A stretch of 64,000 nucleotides of DNA from Rhyzopertha dominica. Lineage: Eukaryota; Arthropoda; Insecta; Coleoptera; Bostrichidae. The stretch covers positions 8,945,501 through 9,009,500 of the forward strand of contig QCXZ01000042.1 of NCBI GenBank assembly GCA_025024175.1, given 5' to 3'. A program made the translations under genes and the position numbers. Each line of letters starts with the position of its first letter. Positions within the stretch are counted from its first letter, which is position 1. Positions 51,640 to 63,458 of this stretch are shown piece by piece. Under the pieces are notes generated by a model that worked only from the letters and a program-made list of their open reading frames with translations, was not told where the DNA came from and made no database searches.

Positions 51640-52030
51640 GTTACTCTCCGGTTTCCACAAGAAATTCTTCTCAAACTCGTGCCCTACACGACCCGCCACT
51701 GCACACGCATTGCAGCGTCTCAAGAAGAATGAACCTTCGGGGAGACGTAGGCTCCCCCATAAGAAGTATCACTTAATATTTCCGTTTGAAGTTCACTCGT
51801 TACGCCTTATTGTTACTGCCTAGCAAGGCCGACATTCTCGTTTGCCCTCGGCGTGTTCCATTACTTTATTATTAGCAACGGCTGCACGGGCTCGGAGATC
51901 GGGCCAAACGAGCCGTGGGGTTTTTTCAGGAGAAGGGTGGGGGATGATGGAAACGGGCAACGGGCGATTAAAGTTTACTTTGTATAAATACGAGTCTGGG
52001 GGCGCAATTAAGGGATGGAAATTGGGAAGT
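51640..52030. other. GC-richer, CpG-bearing patch
   Basis: CpG-bearing, with short plus frames (51638-51823, 51842-52036) and no known domain. Confidence 0.4.
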
Positions 52031-53329
52031 AATTAAGCTAACTGACCTATGCTGATTGTTGGGAACGAGCAAATGATTTGTTCGCGTATTTATTGAACAA
52101 CTGAAATAGGATGATGTCAAGGCGAGTAGGTATTGCAACTTTACTCCATCATATGAGGAAGTAAGCCTAATTTACTGCCTTGATAAAAAATAAGCAACCT
52201 CGTAATATACTTTTATCGTACTAATTTAATTTTAGTATTTAATATTAAAGTAATATTACTACCACCAATCAAAGATTTCAACTGATTAGTGGTATATATT
52301 GGCACTCTTATTTAATACCTGCATGATTTGATGAGCCAGATGGATGATTTGTGGTATCCGCAACTTTTCCTCTAAGATTTTCCAAATTTTCAACGTACTT
52401 GCGCTCACTCCCGAAGAAAACGGTAGTTGTCTGTCAAACCGAGGACAGCTTAATAATGAAGCACATTATTATACAGTTTTTGGAATCACAATCTTAATTT
52501 TGCTGCCACATCACTACCTTTTGACATATGTTAGGCATCAATGTCGAGCTGTCGACAAATATTACTTTAGGAAAGCACCACTAATGCATTACAAACTGAA
52601 AAAAACTTTTCTTTTTACCTTCCTGGCATTTTTCGCACTGTATGAATTGAATTATCTTTCTGAAATATTCTTTATCTCATCTTTGTTCTTCCTTGTGCTT
52701 TATGCGTAGTGTATGATTGTTACAGGATCTTGGGTTTTCTTTGGTTATATTTTATTTGCTCGGTGAATTGCCAACAATCTTGCCGCGACCTAAATGCTTT
52801 ATAGTGCCAAGGTCCTGGGTATTATTTTTTCAGGAACGTCGAAGCTCCCTATCTTCACGACTCCTTATCCTGAGCTTACAGTAAGCAACCTTGTTACATT
52901 CTCTCTTAGTGCGAGAGGGCTAATAACAACAAGGTATAAAAAATAGAACCAGATTGCTTGATTCAGGTTTCTACAACTTCTAAGACCAATGACGATTTCT
53001 CTTGCTCTTTGTGGCGATAGTGCTTCCCAAGGCACTTAACTAAATATTCTACAATTTACACCCCGTAATCTGATCAAAAGTGAAATATTCAAATCACGTC
53101 TACTTAGCATTAATTAAGACTTGAATTTTTTCCCCGTACACGAAATACCGTCTGATTAAGGCCCTCGCAGAATGAATAAAAATTACAGAGATATGGGAAT
53201 AATTAGTGGAGAGGAAAATTAGAAGTTAAGCGAGGGAGGTGGCAACACAATTACTTCTCCCCTTAATGTCTCATTTATCTTCGTTGCTTTTATCATTGAA
53301 AACTGTTTCGCAACGTCCTCTCTCTAATT
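52031..53329. other. Non-coding stretch with a 121-codon plus frame
   Basis: The frame at 52344-52709 has two hydrophobic stretches (TVFGITILILLPHHYLL and a C-terminal FLFTFLAFFAL segment). I know no matching family and there is no splice or promoter evidence. It may be chance. Confidence 0.4.
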
Positions 53330-53540
53330 TAAATCTGGCCACTGCGCATTTTTCAGCGCCCGCGTTCCAGGAGTTAGCCTAAAACTCCGACCAATTTTAA
53401 TAAACATTCTGCTCTCCTTTGTGTCGGCCCAAATCGTCAGAGTTGGCGTTTTTCCTCCGCCGTCCTACAAAAAGCGGCCGTACGCCACATAAAACGTAAC
53501 GAACCTAATAGAGAATGCGGTCTTGTTAAAACGGCATTAT
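53330..53540. other. GC-richer, CpG-bearing patch
   Basis: CpG-bearing island (cagcgcccgcgttccagg, aaagcggccgtacgcc), no protein motif. Confidence 0.4.
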
Positions 53541-54167
53541 CACACGGGAAGGATGCCGGTAAATTGCCTAAAGCTGACACAGGCTCGCGCCTACGAGAGA
53601 ACCCAGCTTGCTAGGATGACGCAGATGAGAACTGTGTTACTATGGGGATTTCACTGTCTGGACTTTTTGCGAAAGTATAAATATAGATATAATCAAGGTG
53701 CGTGTGTTATTGTTGCTAAGGGATATATATTTGGTGAGGGGTAGAAAAAATGTCAGGGTATTTTTATAAAGCACATATTGTCATTTCTCTTTCGTCTTTT
53801 CTTCTTGCTCAGTTGATAGCGCATAACAACGCATTAAAGATATCAGAAATCGATCCTCAACGTCAGCTAGTCACAAAATTAAAGGTTGCTGGTCGACTTT
53901 ACAACAACTTGTTTGTTGATTTAATAGGAACTTTAAACGAACTATAAAAGTTAAGAAAATGCTTCTTTGCTAGTTACTTTCGTTATGACTTATGACCTTC
54001 TGCTCTGCCTGAGCAATACAGTGCAATTGCTTCGAGGACATAAACTCCAGTACCTAAAACTCCATTGTAAAAATACCGCAAGTATTTAGTAAAGCTGGTG
54101 CTGAATCCAATTTAGTTTTGTAGGTAGTCGCTCGGTTCTTGAGTTCTGTTGGTTTACAAAGTGCTAT

Positions 54168-54250
54168 AAAGTTCTAGCAAGCACGTTATTTTTTTAAAGT
54201 TCTAGCAAGCACGTTATTTTTTTAAAGTTCTAGCAAGCACGTTATTTTTT
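54168..54250. repeat. 28-bp tandem repeat, about three copies
   Basis: The unit gttctagcaagcacgttatt plus tttttaaa starts at 54171, 54199 and 54227 with no mismatch between copies, indicating recent expansion. Confidence 0.92.
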
Positions 54251-54317
54251 CCTGTCATTTTCAGTAATCATATTGCCCGTGGGTAAGATAAGGATAAGGG
54301 AAAATGAACTGGCTTGC

Positions 54318-54473
54318 TTATAGTGTATCAGTAAGGATTTAGATGGCAATGAGATCTGTCAACATTATACTGACGTTGCCATTATGGGCTATAATGATAG
54401 CAAAATAGATCTATCTGCAGTTGATTGCGGTGCAGAGAGCCCAACATAGACATGCATTTTTATAGTGTATCAG
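54318..54473. mobile_element. Short insertion flanked by 14-bp direct repeats, copy 2 of the 35.1-kb repeat
   Basis: The exact 14-mer ttatagtgtatcag occurs at 54318-54331 and 54460-54473 and brackets 128 bp. The inner part matches 35103-35177. Length and flanking duplication suggest a non-autonomous insertion; a 14-bp duplication is more typical of LINE-driven SINE insertion than of a DNA transposon. Confidence 0.7.
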
Positions 54474-55850
54474 ACGTATGTGTTTCCTACAAAATTTTAA
54501 TTTCTTTCTGGACGTAATTTCAACACTTCTTGTCCTTGCTCCTTGATAACAATATGATCAATTCCACCACTTGAAGCTTTTTGGTTGAAATAGCATGGAG
54601 ATGATTCCGTTTCTACAGACAGTAGTTTTCTGCCAGCAGCTTCTCGAACGCTTAAGTGTTTCATTTCATTCCGAATATAAACTTGTCACGAAGGCACATA
54701 TCTAATTATAAATTATTATAAAATATTATAAATTATTATAAAGTTAAAATTTTTGCTTATTCGGTATCATTTAAATAAATTATGACGGGCAGAGGACCAA
54801 CAACTTTAATTGCTTGTTTTATGATTATTGGGGTAGTCACTAAACCATCTATTATTTAAAACTTCCTGCTCCAAGAACATATTAACTAGATGTAGAATAT
54901 GTTTGAGACACTGCGTTATTATTCAGTAAATCGTCTACTCATGTGCTGTCAACCATTGATGTAATTTTTGATAACTCTATAAAGCTGTTTTTTTCTCAAA
55001 ACCAGCAGATTCCACTGTAATGTCCAAAACTCTACTAACAAGGTGAAAACAAATACCTTTAAAGTTAATTCTGCAAAAATGCAGAGAGGGGTTCTTTATA
55101 TAATTTATTTTAGGTCGTTAGACTAGGGCACAACCTCTCCTTTGCATCATTTGGTATACGTTTTATATATCATAATATCTTAGCAATGAAAGCATACTCC
55201 TTAAACTGGTACTACTACGAAAGCTTTATTGTACTTATAAAAAAAGGATTTCAAAATCCATGAAGATTGATAAGGACAACTAACGAATTATTTTGACTCA
55301 GGACTAGATTAGAAAATAGAATCAACCAGGAAATAATTTTAAAACTGCAGTGGATATCATAACTTAAAAAATATGTCGACAAAACAACAACAAATTAAAA
55401 GGTAATCAGCCGTTACTGCTTTAAAGCGCTGCAAATTGTAATTGAAATTGTGATGAAACTGAACCTCCTGGTAATTTGTATTACATTTGTAAAATCGCCT
55501 GACAAGAGAAATACACATTAAGTTTTAATATTACGATTTACAATACCCAGTGTACCCATAAACATAGCCAACCTGCAAAATGAAGTAAGCTATATTTATT
55601 ATGTGATTTGACAAACCGTTAGGGTTGACTTATTTTTACATATATATACAATTAACTCTTAAAAATCTCGACAAATCTTACTTACGGTAACTACACCTGA
55701 ATAGAAATAAAGAAGAACTCAGGTTTTCATTTTGTTATGCGTATGCAGCTTTCCTCAAATCCATAGTGTGTGTCGTTGAGTAATTCAAAGTTCACTGACT
55801 TCCTTCTGTTACGTTAAACATTTTTACGCCTGGAAACGCGTTCTCTGCAT
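54474..55850. other. AT-rich non-coding stretch
   Basis: No gene recognised. A small AT-only tandem (aattattata units) lies at 54707-54742. Confidence 0.5.
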
Positions 55851-56001
55851 GCCAAGTTGTGCTTTCTTATCATGTATTCATGTCACGTATATTCATCCCT
55901 CAGTGGTCCTGATATCGCGGCCTGTGTAAATACCGAATTCATGTTTTTAAACAAGGGAAATGTCATTTATTTGCGAGACGCTCCTTGCCTCTTTCCTTAT
56001 A

Positions 56002-56100
56002 GAGCAATAAACCTCCGTGCAAGAATCGAAGCGGTCCCGGATTTAACATATTCGATATACCATACCTTGTACTACTTATTTTACGTTTTAAGAATAAAAT
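56002..56100 (+). repeat. Direct repeat, copy 1
   Basis: Matches 57772-57870 in the same orientation over about 95 bp: gagcaataaacctcc, aagaatcgaa, a GGTCCCGG/GGACCGGG block, catattcg and ttgt-ctact. Identity is moderate, about three-quarters by eye. Confidence 0.65.
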
Positions 56101-56682
56101 CATGACGGCTAAAAATGCAAAGTTGTAAACCTTTTTATTTGCTCAATATAATATTGGTGGATTACTCCTGATTGCGTGATATGTTAATAAGCCTGTTCCA
56201 TTTCGGGTTTTGTTTGTAAATCGTTACAAATTGCGCAGAAATAAAAACAACTAAGTTAGTAATTTGTATAACTTTAAAGTACTACACTAGTGCGGAAGTC
56301 AAAGAAAAGAGTTTTAAGTGTTAGCAACCACTGATGAAGCGAAAGGTCGATGTAGAAAGCACATGAAATGAAGATAGTATCATAATAGACATGATGCCAA
56401 CAAAAAGCTTTACTAGAATTATTTAAAGCACTGACGTTACCCATATATACAAGATACTGTTGAAAATTGTAGATTTATTTTTTTTGAACACATTATATAC
56501 CCATTTTCTGGTCACTGATGTTCTGAAATGAAAAGCAAAAATAGTTGACACTTGTTATTTATGTATGTAATAATACATAGCTAAGTAGCACTGGCTTTTA
56601 TGGAACGCTTGTTTGCATTTACCTCGGGATTTACTGTTCCTGGTTTTTATGGGAACCACTTCAAACGATGAAAAATACGTAC

Positions 56683-56823
56683 AATGCTTATTTATTTGTA
56701 AATTTCCTTACTTTGGGGCCTCCTACACCAATTTGATTTGATTTGAAAAAATAAATGGCATTAAAATTGCCTGAGGAGCGAAGTGGAAGGAAGGGGCCGA
56801 AATGTTTCAAATAAATAAGCATT
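56683..56823. repeat. Hairpin with 16-bp perfect arms enclosing a hammerhead-like core
   Basis: aatgcttatttatttg (56683-56698) and its exact reverse complement (56808-56823) enclose 109 nt. Just before the right arm lies CTGAGGA (56771-56777), a variable part and GGGGCCGAAATG (to 56804). CTGANGA and GAAA boxes flanked by a perfect outer stem resemble a hammerhead plan, but stem II is poor (only about two pairs) and the order of helices is uncertain. Confidence 0.45.
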
Positions 56824-57025
56824 TTATTTTATAGAATATAGGAGAAATTCCCGTATTATATGAATAAATAAATGTGACTAGACTGAATATTGAAATTGAG
56901 ATAAAGCAATATATCGAGTGTATGGAGTTAAATTAAACATGAATGTCGTCCTATTACAATAAATGAAGGGAGCACAATAACCGTAATTATTAGGGTACGT
57001 AGGTATACAGGTATAAGACACTTAC

Positions 57026-57095
57026 CTTTAAATATGGGGATAAGATCTTTCAATTCCCACGACCTTAAATCTTCCACTGTATTAGCACTGTCCAT
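57026..57095 (-). CDS. Possible first coding exon of a SAM-domain-like protein (partial)
   Basis: The minus strand opens with ATG in a good context (acaaaATGG) at 57095. It encodes MDSANTVEDLRSWELKDLIP followed by IFK and the first base of the next codon. At 57025 it meets a strong splice donor, AAAG|GTAAGTG. The pattern T-V-E-D-L-x-x-W-x-L-x-x-L-I-P-I-F-K resembles the beginning of SAM-like domains in many insect proteins, several of them transposon-associated. No second exon was identified; it would lie below 57025. It may be a lone relic. The whole open frame reaches 57179 upstream, but the upstream part looks unlike protein. Confidence 0.35.
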
Positions 57096-57771
57096 TTTGT
57101 TTCTAAATTTGAAAACCCAGGAGAACCTAACCATTTGTAAAATGTTAGTGCGGCGTCCGCATGGGTGGTTAGGGAACAAATGGTCAGTGCCAGTAGGGCT
57201 AACGTTTGATCTTCGTCAACAAAATATTTGCATTGTTGTCTATAAGCAGATATTACTTTTGGGAAATAACACAACGTTTATTTGGAAAAATTAAGAATCA
57301 TTACATTAATAGCAAATAACTTGGTATACTAGCAGTAAGTAATGAAACCATCTATTAGGAAAATCCCGCTAAAAGCATATATTAGTAACATGTTATTTAC
57401 ATCAGCAAATTGCTTTTGTTTCTTAAAAATCAATTTGCTGTAGTATTTAGCTTTAAGTAAGTAACATTAAAAATTATTTTGTGTTCTTCCAACTAACCCT
57501 TCAAAACGATGGCTTTTAAACGTAAAGAAATTTCCACTTCCACATAATAAATGTAACTTGGAAATAGCAAGTGTTCTGTAAATAAACTAGTTTATTAAGA
57601 TATAGCACTTCATTTTTCTGAGTGTACCCACACATAATTTCATATCTTCAGGTTTATTGTTAGGCTTTTCCCAACAAGGGTCTCTTCTATATCCCCCACT
57701 GCGTTCTGGTAAAGGCATGTACTCACTACCACAGAAAATCATATGATGTTCATTTATTATCTCTACTCTAC

Positions 57772-57870
57772 GGAGCAATAAACCTCCATATAAGAATCGA
57801 ACGGGACCGGGATTCTCCATATTCGGTATCCGATACTTTGTGCTACTTTCGAGTTTAATAATAAAATCTC
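57772..57870 (+). repeat. Direct repeat, copy 2
   Basis: Partner of 56002-56100, same orientation, 1.77 kb away. Followed directly by a GC-richer patch. Confidence 0.65.
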
Positions 57871-57879
57871 GCCTGTGTA

Positions 57880-58265
57880 ATAAAAATTCCCAAGATCCCT
57901 GCTTCCAGTATTTTTATGTCACGCTTTGCCAGCGCGGACCGCCGTACTAAGAGCATTAAGTTCTTGGGCATATCTCGCACAATGTACGTGGCTGGCACTT
58001 AATGTGACTAAAAATTTCTCTAGGGCTCCAGACTTCCACGCCGCGTAGCCACTAACACACCTCTCTCCGTGGTCATAAATTTCCCTCAGCCATTGTCTTC
58101 ATGAGAACACGGGATGCCTGCCCCTGGCACTTTTGTTTCTTTTTTACCCCCTTATTCCGCATGAAAGGCACGTAGCATCCTCTGGAAAAAACTACTCGGG
58201 GCAGTATTTCAAAAGCAACGCCCCGCCGTAGAAATCTGGCTTAGCTGGGCAGCCGTTCGTTTGAA
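57880..58265. other. GC-richer, CpG-bearing patch
   Basis: CpG-bearing (ttgccagcgcggaccgccg, cacgccgcgtagcc), no protein motif. Confidence 0.4.
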
Positions 58266-59150
58266 ATGTCATTTTGTGGTGAAAATATGGCACTACCATT
58301 AAGATATCTTCCAATAAAAAATTTTATAAGCAAGGAACTAGAAACTTATTGGTGAAAAAATTTGCTTTCCTACTCGGTAATTTGTCGGTTATAAGGAATA
58401 GTTATTCTGTACATGATTAAAAACATGAAAACTGAAACATAAATATGGAGCGAACAACATAATGAGTGGATGAAAACAATTTTCAAAAAAACTTCGAAGT
58501 TGGTTGAAGACAGAGAGAGGTTTGAAGCTATACATCAAGTACTATTAGAGAGAAAAAAAGAACGGCTGATCTCATGAATTAAATGTAAGAAACGGTGAAA
58601 TAAACGTTGCGTGGTTACTTGCCATCTTCTAAATAAAGTTCACAATAAAGGAAGATTAAATTCAAAGTTAAAATAAGATTTCTTGCAAATACTTTGACAA
58701 CTGTCTTAAACTTCCATCTATTGCGCGGACACGGCGACTTGAATTTGTATTTTATTTACGAAGTGATGATGCAAAAGGCAGTTCATGGGCGAATCTGTTT
58801 GTGGTCTTTAAACCGAGAAAAGCGTTTGTCAGTATATGTAGAAAATGGTATAAGTATAGAGAAATGAAAGCATAAGGAACTGCATAAGAGCTCGGAATCT
58901 CTAGACTGATTTAAATGACGAAAGGAGAAGATCAGAGTAAAAAAAAGGTTTATAGTTGTGATGGATGGCATCTCGAAGGAAGTTCAGTTATAAATCTACA
59001 AGTAGGTTGCATATATAGCTACGGTAAAGTGGATATACACAGAAGGAAAAGATCTACAACATAACGTATAACTGCGAGAATGAGTCGGCAAGCACGAATA
59101 TTATGACAAATATGAATAGAACATAATTCGTAGTGATATAAAAGAAAACC
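58266..59150. other. AT-rich non-coding stretch
   Basis: A short plus reading LVEDRERFEAIHQVLLERKK near 58501 may be retrotransposon-derived, but nothing around it supports a call. Confidence 0.4.
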
Positions 59151-59154
59151 AAGT

Positions 59155-59470
59155 AGGTTTGAGTAAAAACAAACGATAAGCAAAGAAAACTAGTAGAAAG
59201 CTTTAAATATCTAGACTTTGTAATACAATACGTATAAAGGAAAATACTACAAGATAATTTACATTTGACATATTAGAAAGAAACTGAAGAATTCTAAAAG
59301 ATCTNAATTTTGATCTTTTATAACAAATAGTAAAATGAAATAAATTGCGACAGTTTAGATAGAGGCAACATTACTCAAAGCTCCGAAACTTTCAGAAAAT
59401 ACTGGCGAAAAGCTGTGATTCATAGTGGTAGCAAAAAGTGCACAAATTTAAATCCAAGGTACAAGATTAG
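59155..59470 (+). pseudogene. Possible non-LTR RT fragment (weak)
   Basis: The plus reading KTNDKQRKLVESFKYLDFVI resembles the segment after the YADD box in RTE-like reverse transcriptases (K..V...FKYLGS.I). The following sequence is full of stops. Only one motif supports it. Confidence 0.25.
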
Positions 59471-59937
59471 GTTGAAAAAGAAAGATACCTCTTAAACATC
59501 TTTGTCCGTCTAACGTTACTATTACTGATTTTTGCCAAATTTTACCTCCTGTCAGTTTTGAAGGACGCATGCTAATGGTCAGAGCTGTATTTTGGCTTTA
59601 TAGTTCACTTATAAGCTGCATTAATGATAAACTTAAGAATTTCGTCTTCAATAAAATCAAGTGATCTTGTTTCAGCCTTAGATTCTGGGTGTCTTTTTAG
59701 AACACGTGACACGTATACATGAAAACAATGCGCCTTATAACGGGCTATCATAGGAACCCCATTACATAATGCTAACGTCAGTGACTAGATCTGGGACATT
59801 CGATTCGATTCAAATCGTTTAATCAATCCCTAGATTCATTATGAGTTTTACAGTTTTAATAACCCTTGCAGCCGTACACTTTTCAAAATGCACAAGTCAG
59901 TTGTTCTTCGTCATAACATATAAATATGATGTTTGAT

Positions 59938-60104
59938 TAGAGACGATGCTGATTCATTAGCTATGAGCCGAATCAAACGAGTCAACGCATGTAAGTCGTT
60001 CATTTTGAACGACTTGGTCATGAACTACGTCATGAACTTTCCAACTGTATCAGTTACGCGGAAAGCCATATTGGATTACGTAATCCTGAAAGGCCTAATA
60101 GGTT
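59938..60104 (+). repeat. Dispersed repeat, copy 2 (pairs with 9524-9741)
   Basis: See the pairing described for copy 1. Open for 64 codons by chance (59933-60127). It contains an imperfect palindrome, tcgttcattttgaacgac. Confidence 0.65.
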
Positions 60105-60369
60105 TTCATAAAATATTACTTATTTGATTAAATAGTATCACGTGGCAAGTATATCATTCCTTGTACTGTCTTTAACGTATACATGAGCTCTGAGAAACTG
60201 ATACCGACTTTTTGCAAAGCAACTAGCAGGTCTTCAAGCTAATTATTATTTTCCCACTCGAACGAAATTGCGCTAAAATCACCATCCAGGCATCACGTAC
60301 ACTAAAATCTGAACACCCAGTGCGATTCTGCTTCATTATCGCTCATTGTTGATGTCGGAGTCCACCACT
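60105..60369. other. Non-coding stretch
   Basis: Nothing recognised. Confidence 0.45.
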
Positions 60370-60570
60370 TCATATTCCGGCCCTTCGTGGTACACTAACC
60401 GAAAGAAAAAGGGGTCTCATTAGCAAGGTCACCGCAACCCACAACGTTCGGATTCATTTACATTTTACGCACCCTCCACCGCCAACGCGGACGAATTAGC
60501 ATTTCTTTGGGGCTAATTGGCTGTGTCAAGAACAACACGGCATTCCAAGTATTGCGGATAGCTGATTTAA
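60370..60570. other. GC-richer, CpG-bearing patch
   Basis: Small CpG-bearing island with no open frame of note. Confidence 0.35.
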
Positions 60571-63005
60571 AATGCCAGGTATTATAACCGAGAATGCCTT
60601 GGGCTGTCTTATGTTTTTAACGAGTAACGAGATGGATGACAAAAACAGACGTCTGCCAACAGATTCTTAATGTGTAATACTGTAGCTGGCCTATAAGGTG
60701 AAGGAAGACTGGTATAACGATGTTATTTGACTGAAATCCTCTTCTATCTTATAATGGATTGCGTGTATTATTGGCTTAGGGTCGCACACTCCTCTCCTAC
60801 GAGTAGCTCAAATGTACCAACCGATGAACGGCAGGGTGAGGGAAAGCGCAAGACATTGACTGAACTGCTATGCTTAGGAAAGGAGCATGCGACACTACCT
60901 AACATATAGAAAACACTACGCTTCGTAAAACAAGATTAAGTATAAATGCCCGTTTTTGGATTAATGATCTTTTCCTCAGGAAAGGACATGGTGGAATGTA
61001 GAATCTATTGATGAGTAGCAAATGAGTATTAGAGTAGAATGACCAAAAGAATACTACAGCAGTATCTCCAAGGACGAGATAAGCATAGAGGAAGCTATGT
61101 AGATTTAAAAAGCATTTGATAAGCAAATGTCTTAAGCAATGACTCGAAAAAGACCCACATGTGATCGTTGACAACTACTGGTATTTGGAATCAAAGAAAT
61201 CCTACAGAAATTTAGCTGCCAAATTTTCTCCAGCATCCAACAGATCACTTCATTTAGAAGTAAATTGCTCATAGAAAGTTATTCACCCCCTCTCTCAGCA
61301 AAAGAATTTTGACATCCGCGTGAAATAGACAATTCACATTATATGTTGCCCAACCAAAAAGCGAGATGGACAAACTCATAGAGATCAAACAACTGCTTAA
61401 AGTAAAATTATATCGCAAAGCACCGCTACTTAGTATATATCAGTTTCCCTCCATTGCACGTAGTTGTCGTTTATTGGTGTAATGCTAACCTGTTGAGTAT
61501 CTACGTACATTATGTGACTTTAATAGACTTAAAGCTTCTTAAATCGAGAACAATTTCTTGTATTTACAGAGTTTGCTTTCTCGGAAGACTATTTGACCTG
61601 TTATTTGTGTAGTGAACCGGAAGTTACACCCTATTTACGACTTCCATAGTATTGGAAGCTGTCCTTCATAAAACACATCCATTATCTCGATCGATAAACC
61701 TTATGTTGTGGTATCTAATTGTGGTATGCTGTAAACAATTAATACTGTGACGGAATCATTTTTAACCGAGAAATTTGATGTGATCTAAAGGTTAGTCACT
61801 CAAGAGAGTAATGCCAATTATTAACTGCTTTAAAAACTAAACAATAAAGACATGATGTATTATGGTTTTTTTTTATAGATCAAGACTGCGCACGTTGTTA
61901 ACAGAATCCGCAATACAAATTTTACAGTCTTAATGTGAACTTCCTTAACCAAAAAAATAATGGTAAACCTTAGATATGACCAGGGACAAGTAGATGTTTC
62001 GGAGGGCTAAAATTAGGGTGGACGAACAATGACTGAAGTAGAGATATTGATATCAAAAGTTTGCCAGTGCCGATACCGAATGTTAAGATATATTGATACA
62101 CGGAATATCGGGATTTCAATAATCAATGCATTTTAACTATTTCTTTTGCTTGCACTCAATCAATAACAGTGCAATTTTAATTTTTTCATTTAGACTATGG
62201 ACAACACCGAGACTGAATTAACCGGTATACGAATAAGGGGATATCAACGTCTTCGTTATACCGTGCACATTCATATAGCTCAGTAGAACCTATTTTCTTT
62301 ATTTACTCCTATCAAACAATCATTTGTATTTAAGGCCTGCATTGGCTCATGGTTTTCAGCATTCTCTCATATGTGCGCTTGAAAAATATTTTCGTGCGAT
62401 TGAAGAAAGAACTGATAAAGAATTACTCAGAAACCGTGACTAACATTGAATGGGACGTAGCCATCAGGAACTATCTTTCTGCTCTAGAAGAAGTCTCTAA
62501 TTAGGTTGTCATCGCTGAAGTAATATTTTATCTGGTTTCATATATATTTTTGTATTCTGTTGTTAGTCAAATTAACACAGCTGGCCGTTAGCATAAGCCA
62601 ATACTTGTTGCATCTTTATTACTTTTTCAAAGCGGTCATTTTTTTCAGAGCACTACACACAAAGTTAGACCAAATACTCAGTGAAGGATAATATTATCTT
62701 TATTGGTAAAATTAATACCTACAGTTGAATAAATGGCAATTCTTCCTAATTTTGGGTAGGTGTGTCAAACATTTTGAGGCCGATTTCGTATCCCTAACCA
62801 ATTGAACTTGTTTAGGAGTAGTAAAGCAAGAAATAAGCTGTGGAACTAAAATAGACTTATTTAGTTAAACTTGAAGCATCTGTTTTTTAATTAATCCGGT
62901 TTTGGACTGCCAGACCAACGGACGTAAGTTAAATCAAATTGGAGTTAGCCCCCTTTTTAAAGAAAATGCACTATCCTGGAAAGCTGAAAATGAAATATAG
63001 CTGTG
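60571..63005. other. AT-rich non-coding stretch
   Basis: About 2.4 kb without a recognised gene. Near 62045-62110 there are a few atattgatac-like units reminiscent of the 50.2-kb element. Confidence 0.45.
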
Positions 63006-63458
63006 ATCAGTAACAAGGGCGTAGCCATGTTTTAGCGTCGGGAGAGGGGGGGGGTTAAAAAAATAAAACAAAAAAGTTCATGAAGTTACTATTCATTACT
63101 ATTCAAGACTACACTGCACGTTAAGAATTAATAAAACATTAGTCCTATTGAGTTATTTACTTACTCCTGGATTAACAATAATAAGGCAAGTAAGTTACTC
63201 GAACACTCGAAGACAAAACTGAAACTGAACTGAACCACCCGCACCGCACGAAAGCATATACGAGGGTTACCGAATGCGATAATCGGAGACAGTCCGCTAC
63301 AGGTGGCAGTGCGGTAAATTCAAAATATTGAAATAATATTTTATACTCCTTGCCTCTCCTTATTTCAATACGTATAACATTAATGCAATATTTTGATGTT
63401 TCGGGGTGAGGGGGTTCAAACCTAAAAATCCTTCTCTGGCTACGCTCGTGATCAGTCA
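63006..63458. mobile_element. MITE with GGGCGTAGCCA-type TIRs and 8-bp target duplication
   Basis: The left end is caagggcgtagcca (63014) and the right end, reverse-complemented, cacgagcgtagcca (ending 63450). Flanks are atcagtaa on the left (63006-63013) and atcagtca on the right (63451-63458), seven of eight identical. An 8-bp duplication suggests the hAT superfamily. Both ends carry a G-run (ggaggggggggg near 63040; the reverse complement near 63410 has ccccctcacccc). The 437-bp body has no coding capacity. Confidence 0.75.

Noticed and set aside
52344..52709. 121-codon plus open frame with hydrophobic segments
   Set aside because: No recognised family, no splice or promoter support; hydrophobic codons are common in AT-rich chance frames.
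56331..56362. CTGATGAAGCGAAAGG as a further hammerhead
   Set aside because: No convincing stem II and the second box reads AGAAA in place of CGAAA.
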